Positions 33,433 through 41,651 of a stretch of DNA of 64,000 nt are shown here, piece after piece. Where the stretch lies: the NCBI GenBank assembly GCA_964236105.1, contig CAXSBC010000008.1, forward strand, positions 62,001-126,000. The letters are read 5' to 3'. A program made the position numbers and the translations under genes. The first letter of the stretch is position 1; each line of letters opens with the position of its first letter. Source of the DNA: Lichenicola sp964236105 (GTDB lineage Bacteria > Pseudomonadota > Alphaproteobacteria > Acetobacterales > Acetobacteraceae). Below the pieces are notes generated by a model. The model had not been told where the DNA came from. It was given only the letters and a program-made list of their open reading frames with translations, and did no database searches.

Positions 33433-35373
33433 CTAGGCGGCAGGCCTGTTGAGATTGACGCCTCGGGAGTAGCTGTCGTGGACCGGCTCTGCTTCCGCCG
33501 TCTTGTCGCCGAGAAGGTAGCCCGTCCAGAACTTGGTCGAGGTCAGTTCCGGAGCGGCGGCCTGCCAGGATGCGGCGACGCGGTTGCCGCGCCGCAGCAG
33601 TTGCAGCATCACCGGAAGCGTCTGCCGGCTCAGCTTCCAGAACACGCCCCGGTTGCGATGGTAGGCCGACATGTCCGGCTCCCACCAGTTGTCGAGCACG
33701 ATGTGGTCGGCATGACGCAACCCGGGCCAGGAGAACTCGCCCGCGCCGACCACGACCGGCTTGGTCTTCTGCGTCGGCACCAGCGCATTGCGCAGCAGCA
33801 CGAACAGGAACCAGAACAGGAAGATCACGCGTCGCCGCGGCATCGACGCGATGACGGCCTTTTCGAGAACCTCGTGCCGGTTGACCTGCCTGGGCTCGTA
33901 GGTGCGGCGCAGCGCCAGCACCCCCGCATGCAGCGGCTGCGGATTCTGTCGAAGCACCGCCGGGCCTTGCAGGAAGTCGCTCAGCCCTCGCAGGATCAGG
34001 GCGGCTCCGTAGTAGCGGAACGTCAGCATGTGCAGCAGCCAGGCGCGACCGACGCGGCGCAGCGCGGGCTTGGCGGCGAAACGGTCGTGCAGTGCCGCCA
34101 GCACCAGCAGGTTCCGGGTCTCGTAATAGAGCTGCCAGTTGCCGAGCTTCAGGTAGAACGGCTCGTGCCAGACGGCAGCACCTGGCAGCGGGATCGTGCG
34201 TACGCCGTTGCGATACAGCCGCATGCCGTATTCCGCGTCGTCGCCCCGGATGAAGCAGGGCATCGGCAGCCCCAGCCGGCGCACGATGTCGAGCGAGACC
34301 GCAAAGCACCACCAGCCGTTGAAATGCACCGGCTGCGGCTGCGCCAGCTGGTTCAGTCCCTCCGCCAGCGTCAGGTCGGTATCCTGCTGCACCGGCCGGG
34401 GGAACCAGTTGTCGTGGTCGATCACGGCGCCGCCCTCGTAGAGCCGCGTCGGCTGCACGCTGTCGAGCATGTGGCCGGCCACCGCCACATTGTCCTTTGC
34501 CAGCGACAGGAACGCGATCAGCCGCAGGATCGTGTCCGATTCGAGCCGGATGTCGTCGTCCAGGAAGGCGCAATGGGTGAGGGTGGGATCGTCCAGGCTG
34601 GCCATCAGGCCGCGGGTGAAGCCGCCGGCGCCGCCGAAATTGCCCTGCTCGATGATGGTCAGCCGGGACCCGATCCGATCTGCCAGCGGGGCCACGAGCG
34701 GATGGCGGGCAAGGCCCGGCTTGCCCTGGTTGACGACGAAGACGCGGTCGAGACGCGCCAGCAGGACCGGATCGGCCGTCATCGTCTTCAGCACCGCGGC
34801 GATGAAGCGTTCCCGGTTGAAGGTGCAGAGCACGATCCCCAGCCGCACCGGGGTCGGCGCGACCTCGGCCAGCCAGGACGCCTTGAGGAAGCGCACGTCG
34901 TCGCCGACCGCGGTGACCTCGAAGTACAGCAGCCCGTATTCGCGGAAATTACCGCTCTCGTCCGGCACCGCGAACCGCAACGTCTGCATGCCGGTATCGC
35001 CGGTGACCACTCTCTCGCTCAGCAGCTTGTCGACACCGATCGAGCGGCGTCGCAGGCGCACCACGCAGGCGCCGGTCACCGACACGGACAGCACCAGGCT
35101 GTGCAGCCTGGTGTTCAGGCGCCAGTGCGATTCGAAGAAGCCGCCGAAGTAGCTGTCGAAGCTGAGCGTCGTGCCGGTCAGCAGCGCGATCGTGCCGTCA
35201 TCCAGCAGTTCCGCGCCATAGGCACCATTGCCGGCACTTTCGAGCCGGGTGGTCCGCCAGTAGAGCGGTCGGAGTTCCGGTGCTCGGTCGATCAGCACCC
35301 GCTGCAGCGTCTGTTCGGCGCGGTCGGTACGTTCCATGCCGACTGAAACGGTGAGCGAGGCCAGTTGATCCAT
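33433..35373 (-). CDS. GlfT2-like galactofuranosyltransferase (GT2)
   Basis: 646 residues, close to the 637 of mycobacterial GlfT2, and with the same plan: N-terminal beta-rich domain (1-170), GT-A domain from about 177 (VRLGIVLCTFNRERF), the metal-binding triad DDD at 272-274 in FLDDDIRLE, IRGDDAEYGMRL, the catalytic-site WHEPFY, then a helical C-terminal part. It should polymerise or add galactofuranose from UDP-Galf on the inner face of the membrane. The UDP-galactopyranose mutase gene is divergent from it, 165 bases away, which supports the substrate. No GlfT1-like initiating enzyme is obvious nearby. Confidence 0.85.
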   Translation of the reverse strand: MDQLASLTVSVGMERTDRAEQTLQRVLIDRAPELRPLYWRTTRLESAGNGAYGAELLDDGTIALLTGTTLSFDSYFGGFFESHWRLNTRLHSLVLSVSVTGACVVRLRRRSIGVDKLLSERVVTGDTGMQTLRFAVPDESGNFREYGLLYFEVTAVGDDVRFLKASWLAEVAPTPVRLGIVLCTFNRERFIAAVLKTMTADPVLLARLDRVFVVNQGKPGLARHPLVAPLADRIGSRLTIIEQGNFGGAGGFTRGLMASLDDPTLTHCAFLDDDIRLESDTILRLIAFLSLAKDNVAVAGHMLDSVQPTRLYEGGAVIDHDNWFPRPVQQDTDLTLAEGLNQLAQPQPVHFNGWWCFAVSLDIVRRLGLPMPCFIRGDDAEYGMRLYRNGVRTIPLPGAAVWHEPFYLKLGNWQLYYETRNLLVLAALHDRFAAKPALRRVGRAWLLHMLTFRYYGAALILRGLSDFLQGPAVLRQNPQPLHAGVLALRRTYEPRQVNRHEVLEKAVIASMPRRRVIFLFWFLFVLLRNALVPTQKTKPVVVGAGEFSWPGLRHADHIVLDNWWEPDMSAYHRNRGVFWKLSRQTLPVMLQLLRRGNRVAASWQAAAPELTSTKFWTGYLLGDKTAEAEPVHDSYSRGVNLNRPAA

Positions 35374-35538
35374 CGAGACTCCGTCGCACCGAGATGGATG
35401 CTCGTATCATAATGCGACATCTGGCTGCAGACACGCCATCAAAATTCGGTCAGCCTATCCAGTCCTCTGTCTTTATTGTGAAGCGACAGTTTGCTACCAT
35501 CATCTCATTGTCGCGGCCATTTGCTGACAAGGACCCCG
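35374..35538. promoter_or_regulatory. Divergent promoter region of the galactofuranose genes
   Basis: 165 bases, much AT-richer than its surroundings (for example TCGTATCATAATGCG and CTTTATTGTGAAGCG). It must drive both the GlfT2-like gene and glf. GCGACA near 35483 and TGTCGC near 35511 form a spaced 6-bp inverted repeat. No single -35/-10 pair is convincing. Confidence 0.5.
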
Positions 35539-36708
35539 ATGGACACCATCTCGATCAAGCCGAGCCTCCCCGCGCATCGTTACGATTGGGTGATAGTCGG
35601 GGCAGGCTTCGCCGGTGCGGTGCTGGCCGAACGTCTGGCATCGCATGGCCAGCGCGTCCTGATCATCGACAAGCGCCCGCATATCGCCGGGAACGCATTC
35701 GATCGTCACGATGCGGCCGGGCTGCTCGTGCATCAATATGGTCCGCATATTTTTCACACCAACTCGACCGTGGTGTTCGACTACCTGTCGCGCTTCACCG
35801 AGTGGCGTCCGTACGAGCACCGCGTGCGCGGCCGTGTCGACGGCAAGCTGGTGCCGGTTCCGATCAATCTCGATACCGTCAACATGCTGTACGATCTCGA
35901 GCTCACCGCGGCCGAGCTTCCGGGCTGGCTGGCTGCCCGCGCCGAGCCGGTGGCGGAGATCAGGACGGCGGAGGACGTGGTGGTGTCCCAGGTCGGCCGC
36001 GATCTCTACGAGAAGATCTTCCGCCATTACACACGCAAGCAATGGGGGCTCGACCCGTCCGAGCTCGATGCCAGCGTCACCGCGCGCATTCCGGTCCGGA
36101 TGGACCGCGACGACCGCTACTTCGCGGATCGCTACCAGTCGATGCCGCTGCATGGCTACACGGCGATGTTCGAGCGCATGCTGGATCATCCCAACATCAC
36201 CGTCCGCACCGGTACCGACTATGCCGACATCGCGCCCACGGTCGGCGATGCGCGCCTGATCTGGTGCGGCCCGGTCGACGAGTTCTTCGGCTTCTCGGAA
36301 GGTCCGTTGCCGTACCGCTCCCTGCGTTTCGTGCATGAGACGCACGATAACGCCAACTTCCAGCCTGTGGGCACCGTGAACTACCCACAGGATCAGGACT
36401 ACACGCGTATCACTGAATACAAGCACCTGACGGGTCAGGTGCACGAACGGACCAGCGTCACCTACGAATACCCATCCGCCGAAGGCGAGCCGTACTACCC
36501 GGTGCCTCAGGCCGAGAGCCAGGCGACCTACAAACGATATCAGGCACTTGCCGATGCGACCCCGAACGTCTGGTTCGTTGGCCGGCTCGCCACCTACCGG
36601 TATTACAACATGGACCAGATCGTGGCGCAGGCGCTCGCCACCTTCACGCGGATCCAGGCGACCGTGGATCTGGCATCGGCTCCGATCGAGGATGAGCTGA
36701 TGTCATGA
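35539..36708 (+). CDS. glf: UDP-galactopyranose mutase
   Basis: 389 residues, normal length. The flavoenzyme interconverts UDP-galactopyranose and UDP-galactofuranose. Visible: FAD-binding VIVGAGFAGAVLAERLA, RPHIAGNAFD, QYGPHIFHTNS (active-site loop), YTRKQWGLDPSEL (substrate lid), and the C-terminal VWFVGRLATYRYYNMDQIVAQAL. AAGGA lies five bases before ATG 35539, deciding the start against the longer upstream frame. Paired with the divergent GlfT2-like transferase, it supplies Galf for a surface glycan. Confidence 0.95.
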   Translation: MDTISIKPSLPAHRYDWVIVGAGFAGAVLAERLASHGQRVLIIDKRPHIAGNAFDRHDAAGLLVHQYGPHIFHTNSTVVFDYLSRFTEWRPYEHRVRGRVDGKLVPVPINLDTVNMLYDLELTAAELPGWLAARAEPVAEIRTAEDVVVSQVGRDLYEKIFRHYTRKQWGLDPSELDASVTARIPVRMDRDDRYFADRYQSMPLHGYTAMFERMLDHPNITVRTGTDYADIAPTVGDARLIWCGPVDEFFGFSEGPLPYRSLRFVHETHDNANFQPVGTVNYPQDQDYTRITEYKHLTGQVHERTSVTYEYPSAEGEPYYPVPQAESQATYKRYQALADATPNVWFVGRLATYRYYNMDQIVAQALATFTRIQATVDLASAPIEDELMS

Positions 36709-36746
36709 CGCGTTGGCCCAGGGTGCTGTCCCCGGGTCCTGCGAAG

Positions 36747-36762
36747 CCCCGGGTCTTCGGGG
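36747..36762. terminator. Short GC hairpin between glf and the M16 peptidase gene
   Basis: CCCCG, loop GGTCTT, CGGGG, between two convergent stops (36708 and 36781). No T tract; weak candidate. Confidence 0.3.
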
Positions 36763-36780
36763 ATCTGCTCCTGTCCGTCG

Positions 36781-39510
36781 TCAGCCGCCGGTCGGCGGTC
36801 CCTGCACCACTTCAACCAGATCGTCGGGTCGCAGCCACTTGCGTAGCGCCGCCTGGAGCTGTTCTGCGGTGATGTCGTAATAGTGCCGGGCCGCCACCTC
36901 CGGCTGGTCCAGCGGCAGGCCAAGATCGCTCAGGTGCAGATCCTCGTAGCCGATGGCATCGAAGCTCGCGCGTCCCATCGGCAGCTGGCGCAGCAGCGAG
37001 GCCTTGGCCCGGGTCAGCTCGTCTGCCGTCACCGGCTCGTCCTGCACCGCCTTGAGGTCGCGGACCACCAGGTCGCGGGCCTTGTCGATGTTCTGCGCGT
37101 CCGCGCCATACGAGACCGAATAGCTGCTTCGAGTGCGGGACCAGCGCAGCGCGCTGCTGACGCTGTAGACATAGCCGCCTCGCACCCTGAGATCGCGATA
37201 CAGCCGCGACGAGAAGCCGCCGCCGAGGATCTCGTTGCCGAGGGTCAGGGTGAAGTGGTCCGGGTCCGAGACCTTGATCGGCAGCGTCTCCGCCAGCTGG
37301 ATGCTCGATTGCAGGCTGCTGCGGTCCGGCACGTAGGATCTCGACGGGCCGTTGGCCGGGATCGGCGGCAGATCGATGGCAGGCGTCGGGCCGGCGGCCT
37401 TCCAGGCGCCGAACTCCCGCTCCACCGCCGACCTGGCATGCTCGGGCGTGATGTCGCCGACGATGACGATGGTGGTCAGGTCCGGCCGGTAGGTGCTGGC
37501 ATAGAACGCCTTCGCCTCCGCCGGGGTGAGCGCCATCACCGTCTGCGGCGTCGCCTCGCGCAGGGATGGATCGCCCGCCGGCACCACGGCGCGCATCGCG
37601 GCCCGCTGGAACAGGTAGCTCGGCGAGCCGAGCAGCCCGGCCAGTCCGCCGGCGACCTGGCGCTGCACCACCTTGAACGCCGCGTCCACGAACACCGGAT
37701 GCAGCTCGTTGTCGGCCAGCAGCGCCAGCCCGGTATCGAACTGCGCCCGCAGCACCTTGAGCGCGAAGCCGCTGCCAGCGCTCTCGTCGGCCGCGATCGC
37801 GTCGAGGGCGGTCTGGAAGGCCAGCCGGTCCCGGCTCTGGCTGCCATAGTCGAACATCCGCTCGACCACGCTGGCGACACCCTCCTGGCCCTTCGGCTCC
37901 TGGGTCTCCGTGACCTGCCGGATCTGGCCGTAGAGCGAGATGGTGTTGGTCACGTGCTCCGGCTGCACGATCAGGCGCAGGCCGTTGGGCAGGGTGCTCG
38001 CCACCGGCGCCGGCGAGGCCGGCGGCAGATGCAGCGCGGTCAGGGCCGCCGCCGCCCAGTCCGGCAGCGCCACCGGCTTGTCCGGCGGTGCCGCGAAGGC
38101 CTCGGCCCCGCCAAATCCCCTGCCGGCGACCGGCTTGCCGGACTCCTGCGGCGTCAGCACCGCCGTCACCACATGCGCCGGATCGAACACGCTGCGCGCG
38201 ATCCGGTTCACGTCCTCGACCGTGACCGCCTGGTAGGCCGCGGCCAGCGCGTCGGGCGAGTCCAGCCCCTGGAACGCCAGCGCGTTGGACCAGCTCTGCG
38301 CGAGCCCGCTGATGCTGTCGTTGCGGGTGCCGAGCTGGGCGAGCTCGCGGCGCCTGGAGGCCTCCACCAGCTCGGCCGGGACCCCATGCGCGGCCGCGTC
38401 GGCAATGATGCCGCGCATCCTCGCCAGCAGCGGCGCGCTGTCGGCCCCCTTGGGGAAGGCCGCGAACACCACGCCGAACCCGACATCCGGCTTCGGCCGA
38501 TACAGGAACTGCGCTGCCAGCGCCTCGCCGGCCGGAACCAGCGCGTAGAGCGCGCCGCGCTCGCTCGACAGCACGTCGCCGAGGATGTCGGCGGCTGCGA
38601 AATCCCGGCTCCGCGAGCCCGGCATCCGGTAGGCCAGCGTCGCGATGCCGACCGGATAGTCGGTCGGCAGCGACACGGTCTGCGGCTTGACCATGACCAG
38701 GTTGAAGGCCTTGCGCACCGGCAGCGCCTTGGCCGGGATGTCTCCGAACGCGGCCTTCACGTCGGCCAGCGCCCGGTCGGGATCGACGTCGCCGGCGATC
38801 ACCAGGATCGCATTGTTCGGCGCATACCACTGCGCCCAGAACGTGCGCAGCAACCGGGCATCGGTCTTGTCGAAGGAGGGTCGGGTGCCGAGCGCGTCAT
38901 GCTCGTAGGGGGTGCCGGCGAACATCGTCGCCTGCAGCTGGCTGAGATAGGTATAGGCCGGGCTGGACAGGTCGCGCGACACCTCCTGCTCGATGGCGCC
39001 GCGCTCCTTGTCCCAGTCGGCCTGGTTCAGGCTGAGCCGGTTCATGCGCAGCGCCTCGACGCGCAGCACCACCGACAGGTCGTCCGAAGGAGCCGTGTAG
39101 AAATACTGGGTGACGGTCTCGGTGGTGTCGGCGTTGTACTCGCCGCCGAGCTTGGCGCCGATCTCGGAGAGCTGGTCCTTGTCGAGCCCGTCGGAGCCGC
39201 GGAACATCATGTGCTCGGTGGCGTGGGCCATGCCCGGGTAACCGGCCGGCGCATCGTTCGAGCCCACGAGATAGTTGATCTCGGTGGTGACCACCGGCGC
39301 CAGCCGGTCCTGCACGATCACCACCCGCAGGCCGTTCGACAGCGTCGCCCGCAGCGCCGACGCCAGACCGGTCGCGTGCTGCGCCGGCACGGCCGGGCCG
39401 GCAGCCTGGGGATCCACGGGGCCGGCCGGGGGGGCCGCCAGCGCCGGCCCGCCGAGGGCCGCCAGCATCAGGCCGGTGATCAGGGGCCGGGTCGCGATCC
39501 GGTGGCGCAT
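36781..39510 (-). CDS. M16 family zinc metallopeptidase, two-domain, exported
   Basis: 909 residues. A signal peptide is present (basic MRHRIATR, core LITGLMLAALGG, cleavage near ALA-APP). The N-terminal M16 half has the inverse zinc motif HxxEH (His96-Ala-Thr-Glu99-His100) and a downstream Glu in ERGAIEQEVSRD. The C-terminal half (from about 500) keeps the fold (GVASVVERMFDYGS, ILGGGFSSRLYRDLRVRGGYVYSV) but lacks the zinc ligands, as is usual for the inactive partner domain. It probably degrades peptides in the periplasm. It sits between glf and the gspI-J segment with no functional link to either. Confidence 0.9.
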   Translation of the reverse strand: MRHRIATRPLITGLMLAALGGPALAAPPAGPVDPQAAGPAVPAQHATGLASALRATLSNGLRVVIVQDRLAPVVTTEINYLVGSNDAPAGYPGMAHATEHMMFRGSDGLDKDQLSEIGAKLGGEYNADTTETVTQYFYTAPSDDLSVVLRVEALRMNRLSLNQADWDKERGAIEQEVSRDLSSPAYTYLSQLQATMFAGTPYEHDALGTRPSFDKTDARLLRTFWAQWYAPNNAILVIAGDVDPDRALADVKAAFGDIPAKALPVRKAFNLVMVKPQTVSLPTDYPVGIATLAYRMPGSRSRDFAAADILGDVLSSERGALYALVPAGEALAAQFLYRPKPDVGFGVVFAAFPKGADSAPLLARMRGIIADAAAHGVPAELVEASRRRELAQLGTRNDSISGLAQSWSNALAFQGLDSPDALAAAYQAVTVEDVNRIARSVFDPAHVVTAVLTPQESGKPVAGRGFGGAEAFAAPPDKPVALPDWAAAALTALHLPPASPAPVASTLPNGLRLIVQPEHVTNTISLYGQIRQVTETQEPKGQEGVASVVERMFDYGSQSRDRLAFQTALDAIAADESAGSGFALKVLRAQFDTGLALLADNELHPVFVDAAFKVVQRQVAGGLAGLLGSPSYLFQRAAMRAVVPAGDPSLREATPQTVMALTPAEAKAFYASTYRPDLTTIVIVGDITPEHARSAVEREFGAWKAAGPTPAIDLPPIPANGPSRSYVPDRSSLQSSIQLAETLPIKVSDPDHFTLTLGNEILGGGFSSRLYRDLRVRGGYVYSVSSALRWSRTRSSYSVSYGADAQNIDKARDLVVRDLKAVQDEPVTADELTRAKASLLRQLPMGRASFDAIGYEDLHLSDLGLPLDQPEVAARHYYDITAEQLQAALRKWLRPDDLVEVVQGPPTGG

Positions 39511-39618
39511 GCCGTGTCTCCGCGTCGTGTTCGTCCGGATCTGGACGCGGCACGCACCCTAGTGATGCACGCCCTGCCGGCATAGCCGCCCGCCTATGAA
39601 GGATACGTCACCTGGCCG

Positions 39619-40068
39619 ATGATGACGGCAATGGTGATCTCCTCTCGCTCGTCCGATGCCGGCTTCACGCTGCTCGAGGTGCTGGTCGCATTCGTGATCG
39701 CCGCCCTGGCGCTGGGCGTGCTGTTCGAGGGTGCGGTGGAGGGCATCCGCTCCACCCGCATCGCCGACCGCACCCAGGAGGCGCTGTCCCGGGCCCAGTC
39801 CCATCTCGCCACCGTCGGCCACGGCGTGCTGCTGGCGCCCACCACGCAGGAGGGCGAGGATGGCAGCCTGTATCACTGGAGCCTGCGCATCGTGCCGCTG
39901 CAATCCGCGACCGGCGCCGGGGGCGGAGGCGCCCAGGCGACCCGGTTCGTGCTCTACGGCGTGCAGGTGACGGAGTCCTGGCCTGACACGGCAGCCGGCG
40001 GCGACCACACCCGGGCCGTGGTGCTGCGCACCGAGCGGGTCGGCACGCAGCCCGGCAGCGGCCCATGA
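39619..40068 (+). CDS. gspI: Type II secretion minor pseudopilin GspI
   Basis: 149 residues. Class III prepilin leader and N-terminal helix: SSDAGFTLLEVLVAFVIAALALG, with cleavage after the glycine and Glu at +5. The spacing and short length fit GspI, which sits in the pseudopilus tip with J and K. The stop overlaps the next start as ATGA, so gspJ is coupled. Upstream lies the divergent M16 gene, so a promoter must lie within 39511-39618. Confidence 0.8.
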   Translation: MMTAMVISSRSSDAGFTLLEVLVAFVIAALALGVLFEGAVEGIRSTRIADRTQEALSRAQSHLATVGHGVLLAPTTQEGEDGSLYHWSLRIVPLQSATGAGGGGAQATRFVLYGVQVTESWPDTAAGGDHTRAVVLRTERVGTQPGSGP

Positions 40069-40682
40069 CCGCCGGCCCGCGGCGCCCTCCGGCCGATGCC
40101 GGCTTCACCCTGCTGGAAATCGTGGTCGCCCTGGTGGTGCTGGGCATCCTGCTGGTGACGCTGACCCGCGGCGTTCAGTTCGGCCTGGCCGCCTTCGACC
40201 GCCAGGACCGCATGATCGCCACCGGCGGTCGCCTGGAGGCCGTCGACAGCACGCTGCGCCGCCTGATCGAGCAGCTCGATCCCGGCACCAGCGCCGACGG
40301 CAACACGGTGACCGGGACCCATCACGCGCTGGCCTTTCGCGCCCCGCTGCCGGTCGCGGCACAGGCGCGTCCCGACGCGCCGCCGTCGGACGGGATGGCC
40401 GATCTGCGCCTGTCGGTGGATGCGTCGCACCACCTGCTGCTGACCTGGCTGCCGCATCGTCACGTGCTGCCGGCCGGTCCCACGCCCAGGCCGCATGACG
40501 AGACGCTGCTCGACGATGTCGAGCGCATCGACCTGGACTACTGGTCGGACGGCAGCTGGCAGCAGCAATGGCGCCAGTCCAAGCCGCCCTCGCTGATCCG
40601 CCTGCGCATCGTGTTTCCGGACGGCGATCCCCGCCGCTGGCCCGATCTGGTCGCGGCGCCCATTCGCGATCAGGGGGGCTGA
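40065..40682 (+). CDS. gspJ: Type II secretion minor pseudopilin GspJ
   Basis: 205 residues. Leader PADAGFTLLEIVVALVVLGILLVTL has the same processing site. The rest (RMIATGGRLEAVDSTLRRLIEQLDP, then late LRIVFPDG) matches GspJ, the largest of the I/J/H minor pseudopilins. Four-base overlap with gspI. The operon would be expected to continue into gspL, but about 970 bases with reverse-strand relic genes intervene. Confidence 0.85.
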   Translation: MTAGPRRPPADAGFTLLEIVVALVVLGILLVTLTRGVQFGLAAFDRQDRMIATGGRLEAVDSTLRRLIEQLDPGTSADGNTVTGTHHALAFRAPLPVAAQARPDAPPSDGMADLRLSVDASHHLLLTWLPHRHVLPAGPTPRPHDETLLDDVERIDLDYWSDGSWQQQWRQSKPPSLIRLRIVFPDGDPRRWPDLVAAPIRDQGG

Positions 40683-40793
40683 GGGTGGAGTGGGCTTCAT
40701 GGCTTGCTTCTGCGGTGCTGATGCCCGCGCCGACGATGCAGAACCAATGAGGCGGCCTGCGAGTGGCGAAGGCGTCAATGACGCGTCCGGCTG

Positions 40794-41063
40794 TCAGGAT
40801 GACGACCTTTCGCAGGGTATACGTCCCGCTTCGATGATCGACGATCGCCAGGCAAGACCGTCGAGCCGTTCGAACGGGATGCCGCTCAACCCGTATGATG
40901 CTCCTGCGATCCGTCCTGCGACGGCGCCGGTGGTGAATGCTGCCGTCGCGGCGGCGAAGATGCCGTCCATTGCCACCCCCGCGGCCAGCGATCCGAGCAG
41001 CAAGCCGACGGCCGCCTCGTTGTGGCTGACCGGGTCGAGGATCCGGGCGGCCCGCTCAGCCAC
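40794..41063 (-). pseudogene. Truncated prePAAR transmembrane T6SS effector remnant
   Basis: 89 codons from GTG 41063. The N-terminus reads ERAARILDPVSH, an exact fit to the prePAAR motif AARxxDxxxH that completes the PAAR zinc site in Eag-dependent T6SS effectors. A hydrophobic segment follows (AAVGLLLGSLAAGVAMDGIFAAA, then FTTGAVAGRIAGASYG), as expected for the effector transmembrane domain. The frame then ends without PAAR or toxin domains, so this is only the first piece of an effector. The start overlaps the end of the Eag-like frame by eight bases, the normal chaperone-effector arrangement. Family call is by motif only; the remaining effector is not found in either strand of the neighbourhood. 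Confidence 0.5.
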
Positions 41064-41501
41064 GGGTGCTCCGGACGCCGCTGCCCGGTCCGGTCCCGGC
41101 GGCACCGCGCGGCTGCGCGCTGGCGATGGCTTCCAGAATCCGGCTGCGGATCGAGCCCGGCATCGGCGCCGGTGCGGCCGCGCTGAACACCACGAGCCTG
41201 CCCGGCTCCGGCAGATACGCCATCAGCTGACCGACGGTGCCGTGCTGCGTCCGCCATCGGCAGGCGACGAGCGCGGTGGTGCCGCTGCCGGTCACCTGTC
41301 CCGCCGGTCGAGAAGCTCGACGTCAGGCAGGACGTGCGACAGCCGGTCGAGCTCCGTCCGGACGAAATCGCGCGCCGCCACCCCGTCCGGCACGGCGGCA
41401 CGGGTGACGGTCAGGGTGGCCGTGGCGGTTCCGTCATCGAGCACGAAGGCATGGATGGAGCGGTCCGTCCAGCCTGGCGGCGGGATGAAATCGTAGTCAA
41501 G
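41056..41501 (-). pseudogene. Frameshifted Eag-type (DUF1795/DcrB-like) T6SS chaperone
   Basis: Two adjoining frames together give one DUF1795-like protein. Frame one (41501 to the TGA at 41292-41294) encodes DFIPPPGWTDRSIHAFVLDD, TLTVTRAAVPDG and LSHVLPDVELLDRRDR; frame two continues from 41295 with VTGSGTTALVACRWRTQHG and LVVFSAAAPAP to a stop at 41056. Adding one G in the run at the junction would restore a single frame. The first frame has an in-frame TGA just upstream and no start codon, so the N-terminus is damaged too. DUF1795 proteins are Eag chaperones that hold the transmembrane part of prePAAR effectors, which matches the next frame. It lies in reverse orientation between gspJ and gspL. 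Confidence 0.5.
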
Positions 41502-41651
41502 TCAGCGGATTAGGTGTCGCCCATCCCATGAGCCTGGCACGGTTCGGCAACGATCGTAGGCCCGAGCCCGAACTCCTGCCGAGCCCCCGGGCGGTCCTGG
41601 TGCCGCAGGCGGATTTCATCCGGCCGCGGCTTGTTCTATCGTCGCCTCCGC

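Noticed and set aside
33478..35346. Long plus-strand frame antisense to the GlfT2-like gene
   Set aside because: Gln/Arg/His-rich translation without domains; the minus strand has intact GT2 motifs.
36883..39585. 900-codon plus-strand frame antisense to the M16 peptidase gene
   Set aside because: No domain; the minus strand has signal peptide, HxxEH and both M16 halves.
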